This document shows, piece after piece, positions 10,561 through 22,900 of a stretch of DNA of 64,000 nt. The stretch spans positions 5,518,001 to 5,582,000 of the forward strand of contig NC_057318.1 in NCBI RefSeq assembly GCF_000687475.1. The letters are read 5' to 3'. The notes beneath the pieces were generated by a model, which worked only from the letters and a program-made list of their open reading frames with translations, did no database searches and was not told the origin of the DNA. Positions within the stretch are counted from its first letter, which is position 1, and each line of letters starts with the position of its first letter. This DNA comes from Ustilaginoidea virens. Taxonomy: Eukaryota; Ascomycota; Sordariomycetes; Hypocreales; Clavicipitaceae. The position numbers and the translations under genes were made by a program.

Positions 10561-11341
10561 ACTTTAGCCGACCACACCCCATACAATCACTCCGCGATAT
10601 CCCTCCCCCCCCCCGCCAGCATCGCTTCTTCCCGCCTTAGCAGCATTGCATCCCCCCCCCTCACCCACCAATAGCATGCTCTACGATATGATAAGGATTG
10701 GGAATTCATAAAAATAGGCACTAGCTCCTGTTCTAGCGCCTCTAATGACGGCGGGTCTAGCCGCCAATCTTCCTCTGCCTCTAAGCCAGAAACCTACGGC
10801 TCCAAAAATAACAGCGACGCAAAAGATGCCGCATACGATGACCGTGGCAGTAGCTATTTTAAAGATAGATGTCAAGGATTCGGGCTACGCCCGTCTCATG
10901 CTAAGGTCATTGGCTTCAGTAAGTGCGCGCGGCCAAAGGGGATATAGGTGTCAATTGTACTAAGTATGGTAACTTAGTACAATACGTACTCTTTTGTCTG
11001 GCCTAATGGTCAGACAGAAGGTTGGGCCAAAACCCAGACGATGTGCGCAGACACCCGCTTAGGGCCCAATTGGGCCACTTCGTTACAATAGATTCTACTT
11101 CGAAGACGATATCATATCATAGGAGTATGATTTTTACCATGAGTATTAATGACACGAATATACGCCGCTAGGCGCGCGGCAGTAAGAGGTGTTTTACTTT
11201 TTTTATTTTCATTAACCACTAATAGGAAACAGGAGGTGGCGTTTTGTATTATTTTTTTTCGTTTTTAGTTGATACCAGGTGGGGGGACTATATTGCTCGG
11301 CATACAACTCAGGTGCATTCGCAGGCATTTTGCTTTACGTT

Positions 11342-12145
11342 TTACCGAAGAACTATAGGGGGAAGATCAGCCCGGGGGCGAGGGGACGACAGCGACGGAA
11401 CCACCAACTTGGCTTGCTTGGGCGGCGCCGATTGTGCAGCGGGCGGGAGGGGCTTCGACGACGGCGGCGTAGACGGCGCTCCGGAGGCAGAAGCCACTGG
11501 CTGCGACTCCGCTTGGGATTTCATGAACTTCAAAAACGCAACCGCCTGCTGCAACTCACTGGAAGAGGGCATCGCGGGAGTCTCCGACCAGGTTGGCGAG
11601 ACCCCCTCGCTGCGAGGCGGTTCCCCCCCAGCAGCCGGCCTAGGAGTAGGCTCGTCATCGACTTCCAAAGGAACGACAACGGAACTGACAGAGCTTCCAT
11701 CGCCTGCAGCAACGTCACCGGTAGTGGCAGGAGGCTGAGATTCCTCGACCGAAGAGAGGGGCTGGGGCCCCCCGCCATAGGCGCGCTCCAGAGCCAAAAC
11801 CCCTCTCTCAACAAGACCAAGGAAATCGGCCGGAAGCGCGATTGGGACTGTAGGCACCGACATTCGCATCACGAGGGCGGAGTCGTCTTGGCCCTTTCGG
11901 GGAACCGAGGTGGCTGGCGCAATAGACCGGCACGCGGCCTGCTAGACCTCGTGGTACTCGTCTTCGTCCACCTACCAAGGTCAGCCATAAAGTTAAGAGA
12001 CACCAGCAAGCCGCCACACTTACTTCCTGCCCGCAAGCGAAGGCCTTTTGCAATGCAAGCATACTCTCTACCGGTTCGCGGTTCGTGGCATTACGCAAAA
12101 GCTACAGCAGCGCAATCGAGGCGGAACTGCACACAAGGGAGTGAA
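11342..12145 (-). pseudogene. Decayed gene fragment of unknown function in the insertion
   Basis: On the minus strand a frame runs through LLRNATNREPVESMLALQKA, then a small intron is suggested (GTAAGT donor near 12026, acceptor GGTAG near 11975). It continues DEDEYHEV, and later MSVPTVPIALPADFLGLVER before a long Pro/Ser/Ala-rich tail ending near 11342. Two in-frame TAG codons stand where Gln (CAG) would be natural. Composition is GC-rich, unlike the AT-rich half of the insertion. No family was recognised. It may be cargo or part of a second element. Confidence 0.4.
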
Positions 12146-14337
12146 GGAAAATTGTTGGAAATTTTCAATACGGAACAAAAAGGGAAGAGGAAAAGAAACA
12201 AAAAGAGCCTGACCAATGACCAATGACCAATGACCAATGACCACCAACGCAAGCCACCGCGCCTATCGAGGCGCTCCCACTATCCACACTTTCCCAGCCC
12301 TGCCGCCAGATAGGTCCTAGTCTTGCGCGACAGGACACCTCCTCGCAACGCACAGCAAATCCCCTTCGAATTCGAAGGGATACCACCGATCAAGGACGGT
12401 ATATAGGTTTTCCTCCCGGCACTCGGGTTTCCTATATAGATTAGACATAGAGGTACTAGCACTAGGCTAGACGGGGACCCATCCCCCCCTAGACAGCTTA
12501 GCTAGAGTAATCCATATATATAGGGGGAACTATTTTGCTTGGCATGGCATTACGTTAGACGCAAACACACAGCATAGATAGATGCATACCTACATAGCTA
12601 ACCACGAATTGAGAGTGCGTCACCATACATCGATTTCTTCTCGGGATGCGAGATGGAACCCTGCTAGGTCGCGATTAAGCTTGAACCGATGCCCCTTGGT
12701 GTTCACCTGCATGCCCGCCCTGTCATCGTACTTCTTTTGTCGGGATTTGGCCTGACGAATCTTGTTGGCATCGTCATTCGCTTTACCAGCCCTCATGTTT
12801 TGCGCAATCGTCTTTTCCATGTGGGATCGCTGCCTGTCCTGGGCTGCCTTCATCTTCCTGAGCCACGTTTTACGCTCAGTTTGGGAGGCTTCGTATGCCG
12901 GCAAAGGTGCCGTGGAAATAAGCGAGGTCCCTTTCCTTCAAGATGATGAGGTCAGTGCAGGCAGAGATAAAGTCGCGGTCGTGTGACACAATGATGACGG
13001 TGGGTGATTTGCCGCTCTCGGCAAGGCGCTGCAGATATCGTTGCAACCACACTACACCGAGAAAGTCGAGGAAGTTGGTCGGCTCGTCAAGAAGCAGAAT
13101 ATCGGAATCCTGTAGCAGAGCCGTGGCTAAAGCTGCTCTCATATGCCAGCCTCCGGACATGCTGGTTATGGGTTTGGACCAGCGCTCCTGGTTGAAAACC
13201 AAGAGCCGTTAGGATATTCTTTGCTTTGGCCTCAGTCTGGGCCAAGCGCGCAGGCTCGAGTTGAATCTGCAAGTCTGCCAGCACATCTGCAGCCTCCTGT
13301 GTTTCCGCCTGCAGAGTTTCAGGGGCAATGTCATCGCTTGGCTGGTTGATCCTAGAAGCGAAGCTAATTAGATACTTTGACGCCGTGCGAACCAAGGTAA
13401 TCAAGTAATCCGCCTTGCGAGGAGGATGGCAACCAACATGGTGCTGGACTCGGCGACCACCTTTTCAAAGGCGGCCAGAGTCTTCCTGGCCTGCATTCCG
13501 CGAGCGCCACTCTTCAACGTGGCTTCCTTGTGAAGGTGGAAGAGTCGTTTCTGCAATCGGTCGTGTTTTAGCAACCGCAACGCCCTTACAGGACTGAACG
13601 GATCCAATGCGTCCACACCATCGGAAAGAACTGGTACAACTTATCAGCATGGCCAAAAGGGGGGGGGGGGAACAGTATTAGCTTTTGTGCTTCTATTTGC
13701 TAAGCTCATACCCTTGATTTCCTCCTCAACGGTGTCTCTGGCCGTGGCTCTGTCGATGACTTCTTGAAGAACATTGCGTTCCTGTTCACAGGCCATTGCG
13801 GCCTTGGCTTGGCCGTCATCTTCGATCAAGATGCTTTGTTGGAGGATAGCAATTCTGGCACCTTCAGGGATACCGGGAATAATTTTCTCAGCGATGGCTT
13901 TGAGCAGGGCTATAATACCACGATCACACTTGTCAGGCCACAACTAGAGTCGACCAAGAGGCGAGGCAAGAAGAGGAGATGACCGACTAGACTTTCCAGT
14001 TCCATTGCGGCCAACGAGTGCATATCGCTGGCCTTGTTTCAGGAGCAGCCTGGCATTGGTCAAAATCTCGACGCCCTCTGAGCGAGCTTTCGACTTGGAA
14101 CTCGCGGCAGAGGAGCGGTTATCACGACCGGATGTGGCGACAATCTGCAAGCCGGCAATGTCAAGCTGGCGGCCCCAACTCCGAAACCGTCAGCATACGC
14201 ACGCAGACGAGCGCATCCTGTCGTCTACAATTCAAGGACAGCCATACCTCCCGAAAGTTCCCAGAATCCGTGTGAAAGCGCGTCTGCTTGGCGGTGCACA
14301 GAATTGTAGGGGCGGACTGAGAGACCATCGACGTCAT

Positions 14338-15344
14338 TGCCGCTGCGAATAATGGCAACGGAGTCACCTGAATTGTACGGAGTAGTTGAAGTGTTGTCCG
14401 AGTTTGGATACGTGGGCAACGAGGCAGAAGGAAACCAACAAGCGTCTAACAGGGCACAGACAATTGCAATTCTTATAGGGCCGGGTCACTAGTAAATTCC
14501 CAGCCATTTATTGATGGCTCTATTGATGGCTCGTTGGAACTTATGCTGGCAGCTGTCGGCCAATCTGCTCTACAGCGGTCTCCAGCGGCCTGCACCGGCC
14601 TGCAGCTGTCTGCAGCTGTCTGCAGCCCGCAACATTGCCTAGAAAAGAAACCCAGGAGGACGATGGAACCAGACGGCTTCTGACTCTACTCGACCAGCCG
14701 ACGTACAAATTCTACCCCTAGCTGTCATTTCCGGCCAGTCAACATTTGCAGTCAAATCCGCAGTCAGATCCTGTCGAGCTTCTGATAAAGTCGCCGAGTG
14801 ACTCACAGTTTGGCACCCTTCAGCAAGGTGGCTTGCCGAGGCTGCGACTGCAACCAACCAGGAAACGGTTCAGGGCTCTCTCCTACGCACAATCAAGCAA
14901 CGGCAAGGCAACCATGAACGAAATCCAAACCCAAAACACATCAGAAAAGGGTTATCCGGGGTCGTGTTGGCGGGGCTAGGACGACGCGATTGTAGCCTCG
15001 CAAACGCCAGAGATATGATGGGATCCGGACGCTAGATTCCCCCGGATTCCCAATCGAGGTGCAAAGTCAGTTGGCTCAAAGCGGCGCAGAGGTCGGTCCT
15101 TCACGACAGGCCTTGTCTTCGACGCGGGCACCACTTGAGTGGAAGGCAGTGGAGACCGGCCTCCCTCGGAAACTGCGGCACGTAGAAGAAACAGCAAGGT
15201 TGCCGGCTCTCTAGAGACAGCGACAATACTATCATCTTACACCTTCGCGAGAGGTTCGAAAGGAAGGCGAGATACACTTTGCACGCCGTTGCGGAGTGGA
15301 ATATAGAAACGTTGAATCTGCTCAGCGGTCCGCATGCGCATGAA
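14338..15344. other. Intergenic, upstream of ABC-F pseudogene
   Basis: About 1 kb with no supported gene. It contains the nonamer TACGGAGTA at 14376-14384, about 40 bp from the ABC-F start, and a CTGCAGCTGT tandem stretch near 14598-14630. Confidence 0.5.
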
Positions 15345-16919
15345 CTAGGCAACACGGTCCTCCGAAACGTCCCGCTCGACGTGTATAAACCTGCCTTTGC
15401 CAGCTCTCATGGCCCTGATATGCTTTTCCACACCCTGAGCAGTATCAACTGCCGCAGCATGCGCATTCTTATCCGATCTCATGGCATCAGCGCCCGGGCT
15501 CCATCCAACATGTAACCTCAGCAGCGTCACCTTGCCCCAGGAGCCAGACCAATCGACGAAATCATGGGCATCTTGCAGGCGGAGCGCCTCGAACCACGCA
15601 GCGCACCCAGTAAGGTCCAGGAACTCGAGGTTGTAGAAACTGTTGCTCAACATCCTCAACACAAGGAGCGCTTCGCTCCAATCGTGATCGAGGGAATGAG
15701 AGTAGATGTTGGTGCCGGCATACGGGATGCTGCGACATTGGGGGGAGGAAATGGTTGCGTATTTGGCCCGTGGGTTCAGACAGGGCTGAGGCCAGTATGC
15801 AAGACTGAGGTGTGTTATTGTGCGCAGTTTCCCTGATAGCGTCAGAAGCTGTTTCCACGAAACGTCGCGGGCGCTCCGCGGGTCCAATGTCAGAGACAGA
15901 TGTGTCAGGTTGGGGAGCAGTAGACGCGGAGGGCTGGGACTGCTTTCATCTGTCTCCCAGGAGTCCTGAGGCTCTTCAACTGGCGGATCATCTCTCTTCG
16001 TCTCGCTGAAGAGGAGATCAAGCACCTCGCTGAGTCTTAGCGATCTGCCGATGGAAGCGGAGAGATCCAAGTTAGTGATTTCCGGATTGGACCTGGGTTC
16101 GCGAGCGGGTAAAATGCCATCGCGGTAGATGCCGTCGGGAGGTAACAAGATGGTTTTCAGATCTGCAAGCGACGCTCCGCCATCAGAAGCAACCCCTACA
16201 TACCGGATAAGGGCCGACTTGAGATGATTGGGTACGAAATAGAGATGATGCTGGTTGTAAACCCGATGAAAATCCCAATCCACCGCCAGCCGCCTCAGGG
16301 CAATGTCGATCAAGCTCCCTGGCCCCGGGAGAGAAGTGCCCGGTAGAGTAATCTGGCTCAGGCTGGAATAGCTCACGCGAAGGGAGCGCGAAAGGGATTC
16401 AATGGGGCTGGAATCCTGGGCCGGTCTTGTCGAGACCCAGCTCCGTGGAGGCGCGGGGCCGGCAGGAAGCCTACGGCCATTGGAGTCAAATCTCTGCCTC
16501 ACTGGCCGTCTGGGCTCAGGGGAAGTGGTTTCAGGAATCTGGAGAAGTTCTCTGATGGCGGGCGGCACACTGGGCGAAGTCACTGCCAGGAGCCGTGGAT
16601 CCAAAGTGCGTCCAGCAGCGTGGCGGAGATTCGCGAGAAGTTCGTTTACAGTCTTGGGTGGTTTCCCTTATTTACAAGAAGACGCTATTTGTCAGCTCAT
16701 TGAGCTTATGAACAAAGTTTGTGGACCTCTTTGCAGCTTTAATTGCGCCGAACGTCTAAAGCATCCAAGTCCTTTGTAGATGGCAAATTCCAAGCCGCAT
16801 AAAAGGGGGAAAAGGGCAAAAGACTTACCGCCAGCAGCATTTGGAGTTGAGCTTGAGCTGGGCGAGGACAAGACGGGGCACGACTCGAAGGACCGAAGGT
16901 GGTTTCGCTTCTTAGGCAT
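15345..16919 (-). CDS. Conserved-looking hypothetical protein with LRR-like repeats
   Basis: Two exons, 16919-16829 and 16666-15345, are joined across a 162-nt intron (GTAAGT donor, AAATAAG acceptor, phase 1) and give about 470 residues. The N-terminus is basic and Ser-rich (MPKKRNHLRSF), then comes KPPKTVNELLANLRHAAG. The middle and C-terminal parts contain leucine-rich spacing such as LPNLTHLSLTLDP, LRTITHLSLAYWP and FYNLEFLDLTGC, resembling RNI/F-box-type LRR units. The C-terminus is charged (MRAGKGRFIHVERDVSEDRVA). No catalytic motif is visible and function is unknown. The splice agreement between a short Met exon and a long open exon supports a real gene. Confidence 0.75.
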
Positions 16920-19900
16920 GCCCAAAGGAGCGTCTGCTCTACCTCCTATCACTAGCCTAGTGGGGGAAGCAGTGGAAGAGGCGATGAGAAGAACAAGGCT
17001 GGGCAGCTCCAGGGATGCGATTGCGGCGGACTCGCGGAGAGCGATGCGCGGGAAGATGCACGGCGAGTCGCAGGCCACGACTGGACGGACAGGCACAAGG
17101 CACGGCACGGCACGGCACTGCACTGCGCTGCGCTGCACTGCACTGCACTGCAGCGATTTGCACGGCAGCGGCTGCACTGCCAACCGAGGGCAGATGACCG
17201 TTGACTCATGCCGATTGCTTGAGTAATCAGGACGTCAACCTTACGTAAGGCGGCTCGCCAAAATGCTCCCCGCCAAATGCCCCTCGCCAATGCCCGCCCC
17301 CGCCCCCGCCCCGCCAAAACGGGAAACCTGCCAAGGGATCCACTTCTCTCCAAGTACGTCCGTAGTGACCCCTTTGAACCCACCCATTCGAACTTGACTT
17401 CGACTGAGGCACCACGCGTCAACCACAAGCAAAGCCAACGACTCACGCCCCCGTTGACCTGCACTTTTGCAGCCCGACACATACACCATCACTTGCCTCC
17501 GGTGACAGCATGCGCAAGCCGGATGGTGCGTTGCGTTCCGCCCCTGAACCGGTGTCGAAACCGACCACCAGTCCCGCACCAATTAGCTCTCCGTCGGATA
17601 ACCAAGTAGGAGTATCAAGCTCCGGTCAAGAAAAGGCTGGCTTCGGGCCTTTATCAAAGTCAGGCCACTCCCCTTCCTTCAGACGAAAACAGCAGGCGAC
17701 ATGATTCTCGTGACTTGGTAAAACATGCCGTGTTACAGCCAAGCGAGGCCGGCATACGTTGTGCTCCTCCCTGCTACCAGGCCTGAGACAACTCCATAGG
17801 TTCGCGGCCCTGATCTCGTGGACGCACGCGCAAACTTTTGATTGATTGGGGGTGGGGAGATCTGCCCCCCCCCCCCCCCCCATCTTGGCATTCATGCCAG
17901 CAAGCCGTCAGGTTCGTCGCATGGCTAGGCCACTGGACGACCGAGTGTCTGGACAGCCGAGAGGGCTAGCTTCGAGGTTGAGCAGAGAGAGGCCTTGGTT
18001 GGGTTCGGGCAAACACGGTACAGGTTTGCGGTGACTCTTCACTTGCTTGTCGACGGCAGTCCTCGACGGCCGTTTCCTCCATCCGCTCCTTCGTGCACCG
18101 CATGTAAAATCGTAACGTGACAATCTCCATGCGCGAGACTTGTCTTTTTAAAATCGCGGTCGCTTGGGCGTTCCAACCTACGCGAAGCGAGCAGAACAGG
18201 AAGCCAGCAAACTCAAAACAGCAGCCGGAAAAGGAGCACACCTGGCCTAGGTCCCCTCTCTGCCAGAGTCTTCCAATGGTTCGTACGAGAATCCGGATTT
18301 GCTCAGCAGGGGGCCAACGTTGCAGCTCTCGCGCATACTCTGAAACCGGTAGTTGCACAAGGCCAGCTCCTAGATCCTTTGCGTGCTGCTATTCAAGTGA
18401 AATTTTGGTCCGCTTTGCCGCCATCGAGAACAAGTTGGTTATGAGCCAATTCCTTGGCGGAAGCCGTGAGAGAGCAATCAGACAAGCAGAGTCTGGACAA
18501 GCTCAGTATCATGGCTAGCAGGGCTGGCACGTGAACCGCCAGGAACGGTGTCGCACGCCGCGCTCCACGTCAACTCGACATCTTGGACACATTTGACAGG
18601 ATCGGTCATCAGAAAGAAAGCCTTTTCCAAATAGCCCCGACGGGCTCCGCATCCTGGGTGCTGCCTTGACTCCTCGTGCTTCTCCACCGAGCCCCCGACA
18701 GGTTTGAATATGCCAGCCAAGCGAGTAGAGTTGTGATGCAGAATGCTCCATCCATCACTATTTCATTCGAGCATGAACCACGAGATCCCGAGAGCACGCA
18801 ATGATCCTTGCCGCCTCGTGCACACCCTGCCATTTGCATACGGCCGAAATGCAAGGTTGAAGCCGAAACAAGGGCCCTTAACACTAATCCGGCGCTGCAT
18901 CTCTCTTGGTCAACGATGAGAGATGTACAGAGCTTGAAGGGGAAAAGCATCCAGCATAAACTGTCTTTGTAAAAAAGGTCCTACTGCTAAAGGGCGGCTC
19001 TCGACTCCAAATAGGAAACCCTGAGCCTTTGGTCCAAGACTGCCAAGCCCTTGCACGTTGCTGAAAGAGGCCATAACGTGCTTGTGGATTTATGCCGGTA
19101 GTAATCATGACTCGAAGGTTTGCCAGAGTCGGCTTTTCTCTCTTTCAAATAAAAAGAAGAGATATTTCTTCTGCTTCTTCTCCACTTGAAATCTGTCTTC
19201 TCACTTCTATTCGTATGCCCTTTACCTATGTAACGGTAGCTCCTGATGTACTGGCATACCTTTCAAAGCTCACTTGATACGGCATGTGCGTAGCCGCTGC
19301 TTGAAACCAATTGTGATGAAAGAAGACGCAATCATGGCATGCGACATGATTCATGCCGATCTATCCGGGTCTGCCGGCTTCTAGCACGGCATGCATGCAT
19401 TGACTTCACGCGCGTAGATTATATGCGCTCAGGTGAATCATTATTCTGAATCCACGGCGCAGCCACGAGCCTCTTCAACTATCGGTCTACTCGGTGTGAC
19501 CGATATCACTGGAACCTCCCGATGGGCCGTCAAGGACGCGGTTTTCGAAGTAGATCAGGGCTGTGGACGACTCCATGTGACAGACACATTGGCCAACTCG
19601 GACTTTGTTTCTAAAGGGGCACTCTCAAGTGCCCCATGCGCTCCTGTTCGCGCCGTCCCGTCCACAGCTTCGGGCTACTTTCCAAAGCCTCAATCGCCCA
19701 TTCCGCACTTCAAGTCTTGGTGCGCAACGCCTATCAGCCTCCCTAGGGCCACTTCCCCCTAAGACTCGTCGTGATCTAATCCATGCATCAATACCCCGTA
19801 TCTGACCCAACGTCATTCACCATTCAAGTAGCACAAAGGGTAAAGACATGTGGCTGGATCCTCGGAATTTGAAATCCAAGAGGCGACACAAAGGGACGCG

Positions 19901-22900
19901 GCTGGGTTCCGTCGCTAGGTTAGCGTAGGCAGTTCACATGTCGGAAGGCTTCCCACCATGCCGTATCTTGGAAACGGCCGGCCACCTTGAACCAAACTAG
20001 GTTGTCATGATGGAGCGATCGCCCTCGAGCTTCCGTGGCACTACGGAAGGCTCTACCGCTGCCTCTTGAGGAAGTGATGAAGCTTTGAGGTAGCTGGAAA
20101 AGTGCAGGGATTCGTTATCCTGTTGGAATCCCCGCTGGTCAGCAACACGCCGTTGATGGAGATGCCCAAAGCGTCTGCAGGCTCAGGTGCGATAGACGGC
20201 TCCTGTGGCAAACTTCTTTCATAAGCCGGCCCTGGGAGAAATTGTGGTGTTACCCTGGTGTGGACGATGGCAGGTTTCCGCTCACTCTCGAGCATTGCCA
20301 CTTGTACGCACAAAAGAACCAAGAAGATGCATTCGGGGTGTCTTGCCTGTCTCCGGCGGAAGGATTGAACGCATGATTGAGAGGCTGCACATTTCTAATT
20401 CCTCCTGTCCAGGAGATGGGTTCGGGACAGACACCTGTGGCTTCCCGTCGGTGGTGTTTTTCTCCCTTCTTTTCCTTTGCTTTCGTTCCGTGAGGACCCG
20501 TCGCTCTCAGTGACGGGTTGCAGGTGTCGAATATCTCGCCCTGCCTCCAAAAAAGTGGTTTTTCCCACCAGTCAGGAGACGTACCCCGTAGTAGCAGAGC
20601 GTTGGAGGACTTGGTGAGACCCACATACCACGTTTCATGGCAGGATTCCAAAAGCAGGTTGAGCGGACGGGTGAGGGTTTCTTACGTCCTCGCCAACAGG
20701 CAGGGTGGCATCTAAGAAGCCTGCAGCTACCCGTCTCGGCGGCGCCTCTACATGCTGGGAGGAGCAGCATTGGCCCTATCAAAGCAAGTGAAGGTGCCGT
20801 GAGATTAGCATGTTTGAAGCTCGGGTGGCGACATGGGCAGACCATTGGATAAAAGTGACAGGCAAACAAGGTGGCCGGACCGAACAGTCGGTAGACGTGC
20901 AGACCGTCGTCTAGGTATGCAGCTTCAGCTTCAAACCTGCAGAAGCCAGAAGCCAGAAACCAGAAACCAGAAGCCTGAAGCCTGAAGCCTGAAGCCTCTG
21001 CTCAACTGAACCCAAGAGCAGCTAAGAATCCAGGCCGCTACGAAAAGGCGTCACGAGAAGGCGTCATGAGAAGCCGCCACGAGAAGCCGTCGCAAGAAAA
21101 GACCGCATACTCGGCCAAGCGGATGCATTCTCTCTCCGTATGCCGCCATCAAAGCAAGCGGAAGCGGCCATGCGTACTGGGTATGAAACAAGACGGTCAA
21201 TAGATCTGTTCACTGACCCAGGGAGCTTGGCAAGCCCATAAATGAGAGTGACGGGGGAGAGGGAGGGAAAAAAGTTAACCGAAATCATATGAAATCAAAG
21301 GGAAGAAAAAGAAAGAATCCCCCCTCCCTCCCCCCCTTTCCCCCCACCACCTCCTCTTTCCCGCAATCTGAAATGATCTGGCAGCCCAGTTCAGACCAAG
21401 GAAAAAGTCGGGGGAACGCCCCTATGCCCGATATGGCTTTATCCGTTTCTCTCGGGGGCGGCGAGGCAGGAGCGAGAGGAGCGCGGCAGGAGCGAGGCAC
21501 TCCCTCCTTTGGCCATGATTCAATCTCCAGCCCTTCCATCCAACTTGACCTTGGGCGAGGCATGTGCTCAACATGCCAGCCAGGGGTCTGATTTGGCCCA
21601 AGTGCCCTCGCATTCTTCACCAGTACATCGCAAGTTGGAGTGCTTTCTCAAAAGGAGCCCGGTTCTCGCAAAGGGCTCCGGCCTGTTTGTCCCCTCCACT
21701 CATGCCCCGTCCTCTACCCCGTCCATTCTTGTTTATTTATTATCGCCGTCTTTTCCTCCCTGGCCTTCATCTGCTCAATATCATTAGGCGTGGTCCGCTC
21801 GATTCAGGGACATATTTCCCCTTTTCTATCCCCTTCTCGCCATACTGCTCGTGCTTCTTATATCGGTCCCTTTCTCTCATGTCGTACTACATCTACCGCC
21901 AGCCATCAGTGTAATCGAGCGAGGATCTTTCAGATGCTCGACAGGTACCCGTCACACGGTAGCAGTGCCAAAGCCATTATAACGTCTTGGTTTCAAAGTC
22001 TGAATTCGCCTTCATAATACAAACATCCCGAAGGCCCGTTGGTTACAATTCTAGCTTGCCCTTTATATTCACAACCATCGGGGGAAGGCAGTCTTTGGGC
22101 AACTGCAGCAGGCTCTCTAAAATCATCCTTTCAAGCCGCTGTCATCTCAGAATCCGACTGCTCTGCGTGACTAGCGTGTCTGAGGTGAGTGACATTCTTT
22201 GTGAGATGATGGGTTGATAACCTGTAAACCCCTGTGACCCTTCGCACAAGAAGGCCTGGACAAGATCATATCTCGAGAAACAAGCGATTTCTTGCAGTCG
22301 TCGCCCAAATTTAACGCCTATGCTACAGAATCTTTCAGCTATATCATTGACGACACTCGATGGTCTGGATGGTTTCTCAAAAGGAAGGGTTTGCTGCATG
22401 AATCTACAAGACAACAACAAAACATCGACTGGACAAGGCTCAAACCACAAGACTGAAAATCAGGCCGAAATCTAGAGATTTTTTTTATGCAAGCTTGTAC
22501 CCTCTACCAGTAAGAGCATATTCCGGCAGAATCTCTGTTTTTCTTCTTACCCTCTGTTCTTAATTCTGACTTATCAGCAGCAGTGAACTTGGGATCAACT
22601 TGTCGGTTACCACGGTGCTTCATCCCAAAGATTCTGCCAACCGTGGGCAATCTTTTATTGTACGGTAAAATGACGACTTTCTTCTCCTACCCGACTCATA
22701 TGAGAATGGACAACGTTCACTCAATGTCTTCCTCTTCGTCGTTGTGAAGCCTCAGCTGGCAGGCCTTTGTTATTAATGAGAATTGGACATCTCTTAGTCC
22801 CGTCGCCGATAAATGTCGATTGCCCTTGTATCGAGGCCCGATTGGAAGACTCTAAGCGTCAAATGCATCCACAAGTTCCAAAGGTAAGACAGTTTCTTGT

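Larger units (their letters stand above)
9635..12631. mobile_element. About 3.0-kb insertion inside the ABC-F gene
   Basis: Gene sequence stops matching ABC-F logic at 9634 and resumes at 12632. The trinucleotide ATC sits at both edges (9632-9634 and 12629-12631). Removing one copy plus the interior rejoins the gene in frame as EEIDSIPLEE, so a 3-bp target duplication is the simplest reading. The left part (about 9640-11240) is strongly AT-rich with tandem TA-rich words and broken frames. The right part (about 11340-12110) is GC-rich and gene-like. A GGGGGACTATATTGCTCGGC-like stretch near 11282 resembles one near 12522 (GGGGGAACTATTTTGCTTGG), hinting at nested or repeated structure. No clear terminal inverted repeats were found, so the class is unknown. 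Confidence 0.75.
8805..14337 (-). pseudogene. ABC-F ATPase gene, broken by a 3-kb insertion and four frameshifts
   Basis: The two-ATPase-domain layout of a soluble ABC-F protein (translation/ribosome-associated family) is clear. ABC1 has GRNGTGKS|T split by an intron, MSGGWHMR and ILLLDEPTN. A charged linker follows (KANDDANKIRQAKSRQKKYDDR). ABC2 has GLNGAGKST, LSGGQIVR and CIMLDEVTTHLD. Exons on the minus strand are 14337-14248, 14165-13988, 13909-13712, 13630-13438 and 13351-8805. All four introns (82, 78, 81 and 86 nt) keep GT-AG ends and phase. The last exon is interrupted by foreign DNA at 9635-12631. It also has four one-base gains: an extra base in the A run at 13195-13198, at 12903-12905, at 9036-9037 and at 9007-9008 (plus-strand positions). 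Subtracting the insert and those four bases leaves 2,205 nt, exactly 735 codons with stop. It should not make a working protein as read. Closest named relative was not determined. Confidence 0.88.

Noticed and set aside
9635..12631. Helitron identity for the ABC-F insertion
   Set aside because: Edges do not show a 5' TC, 3' CTRR or insertion between A and T; a 3-bp ATC duplication fits better.
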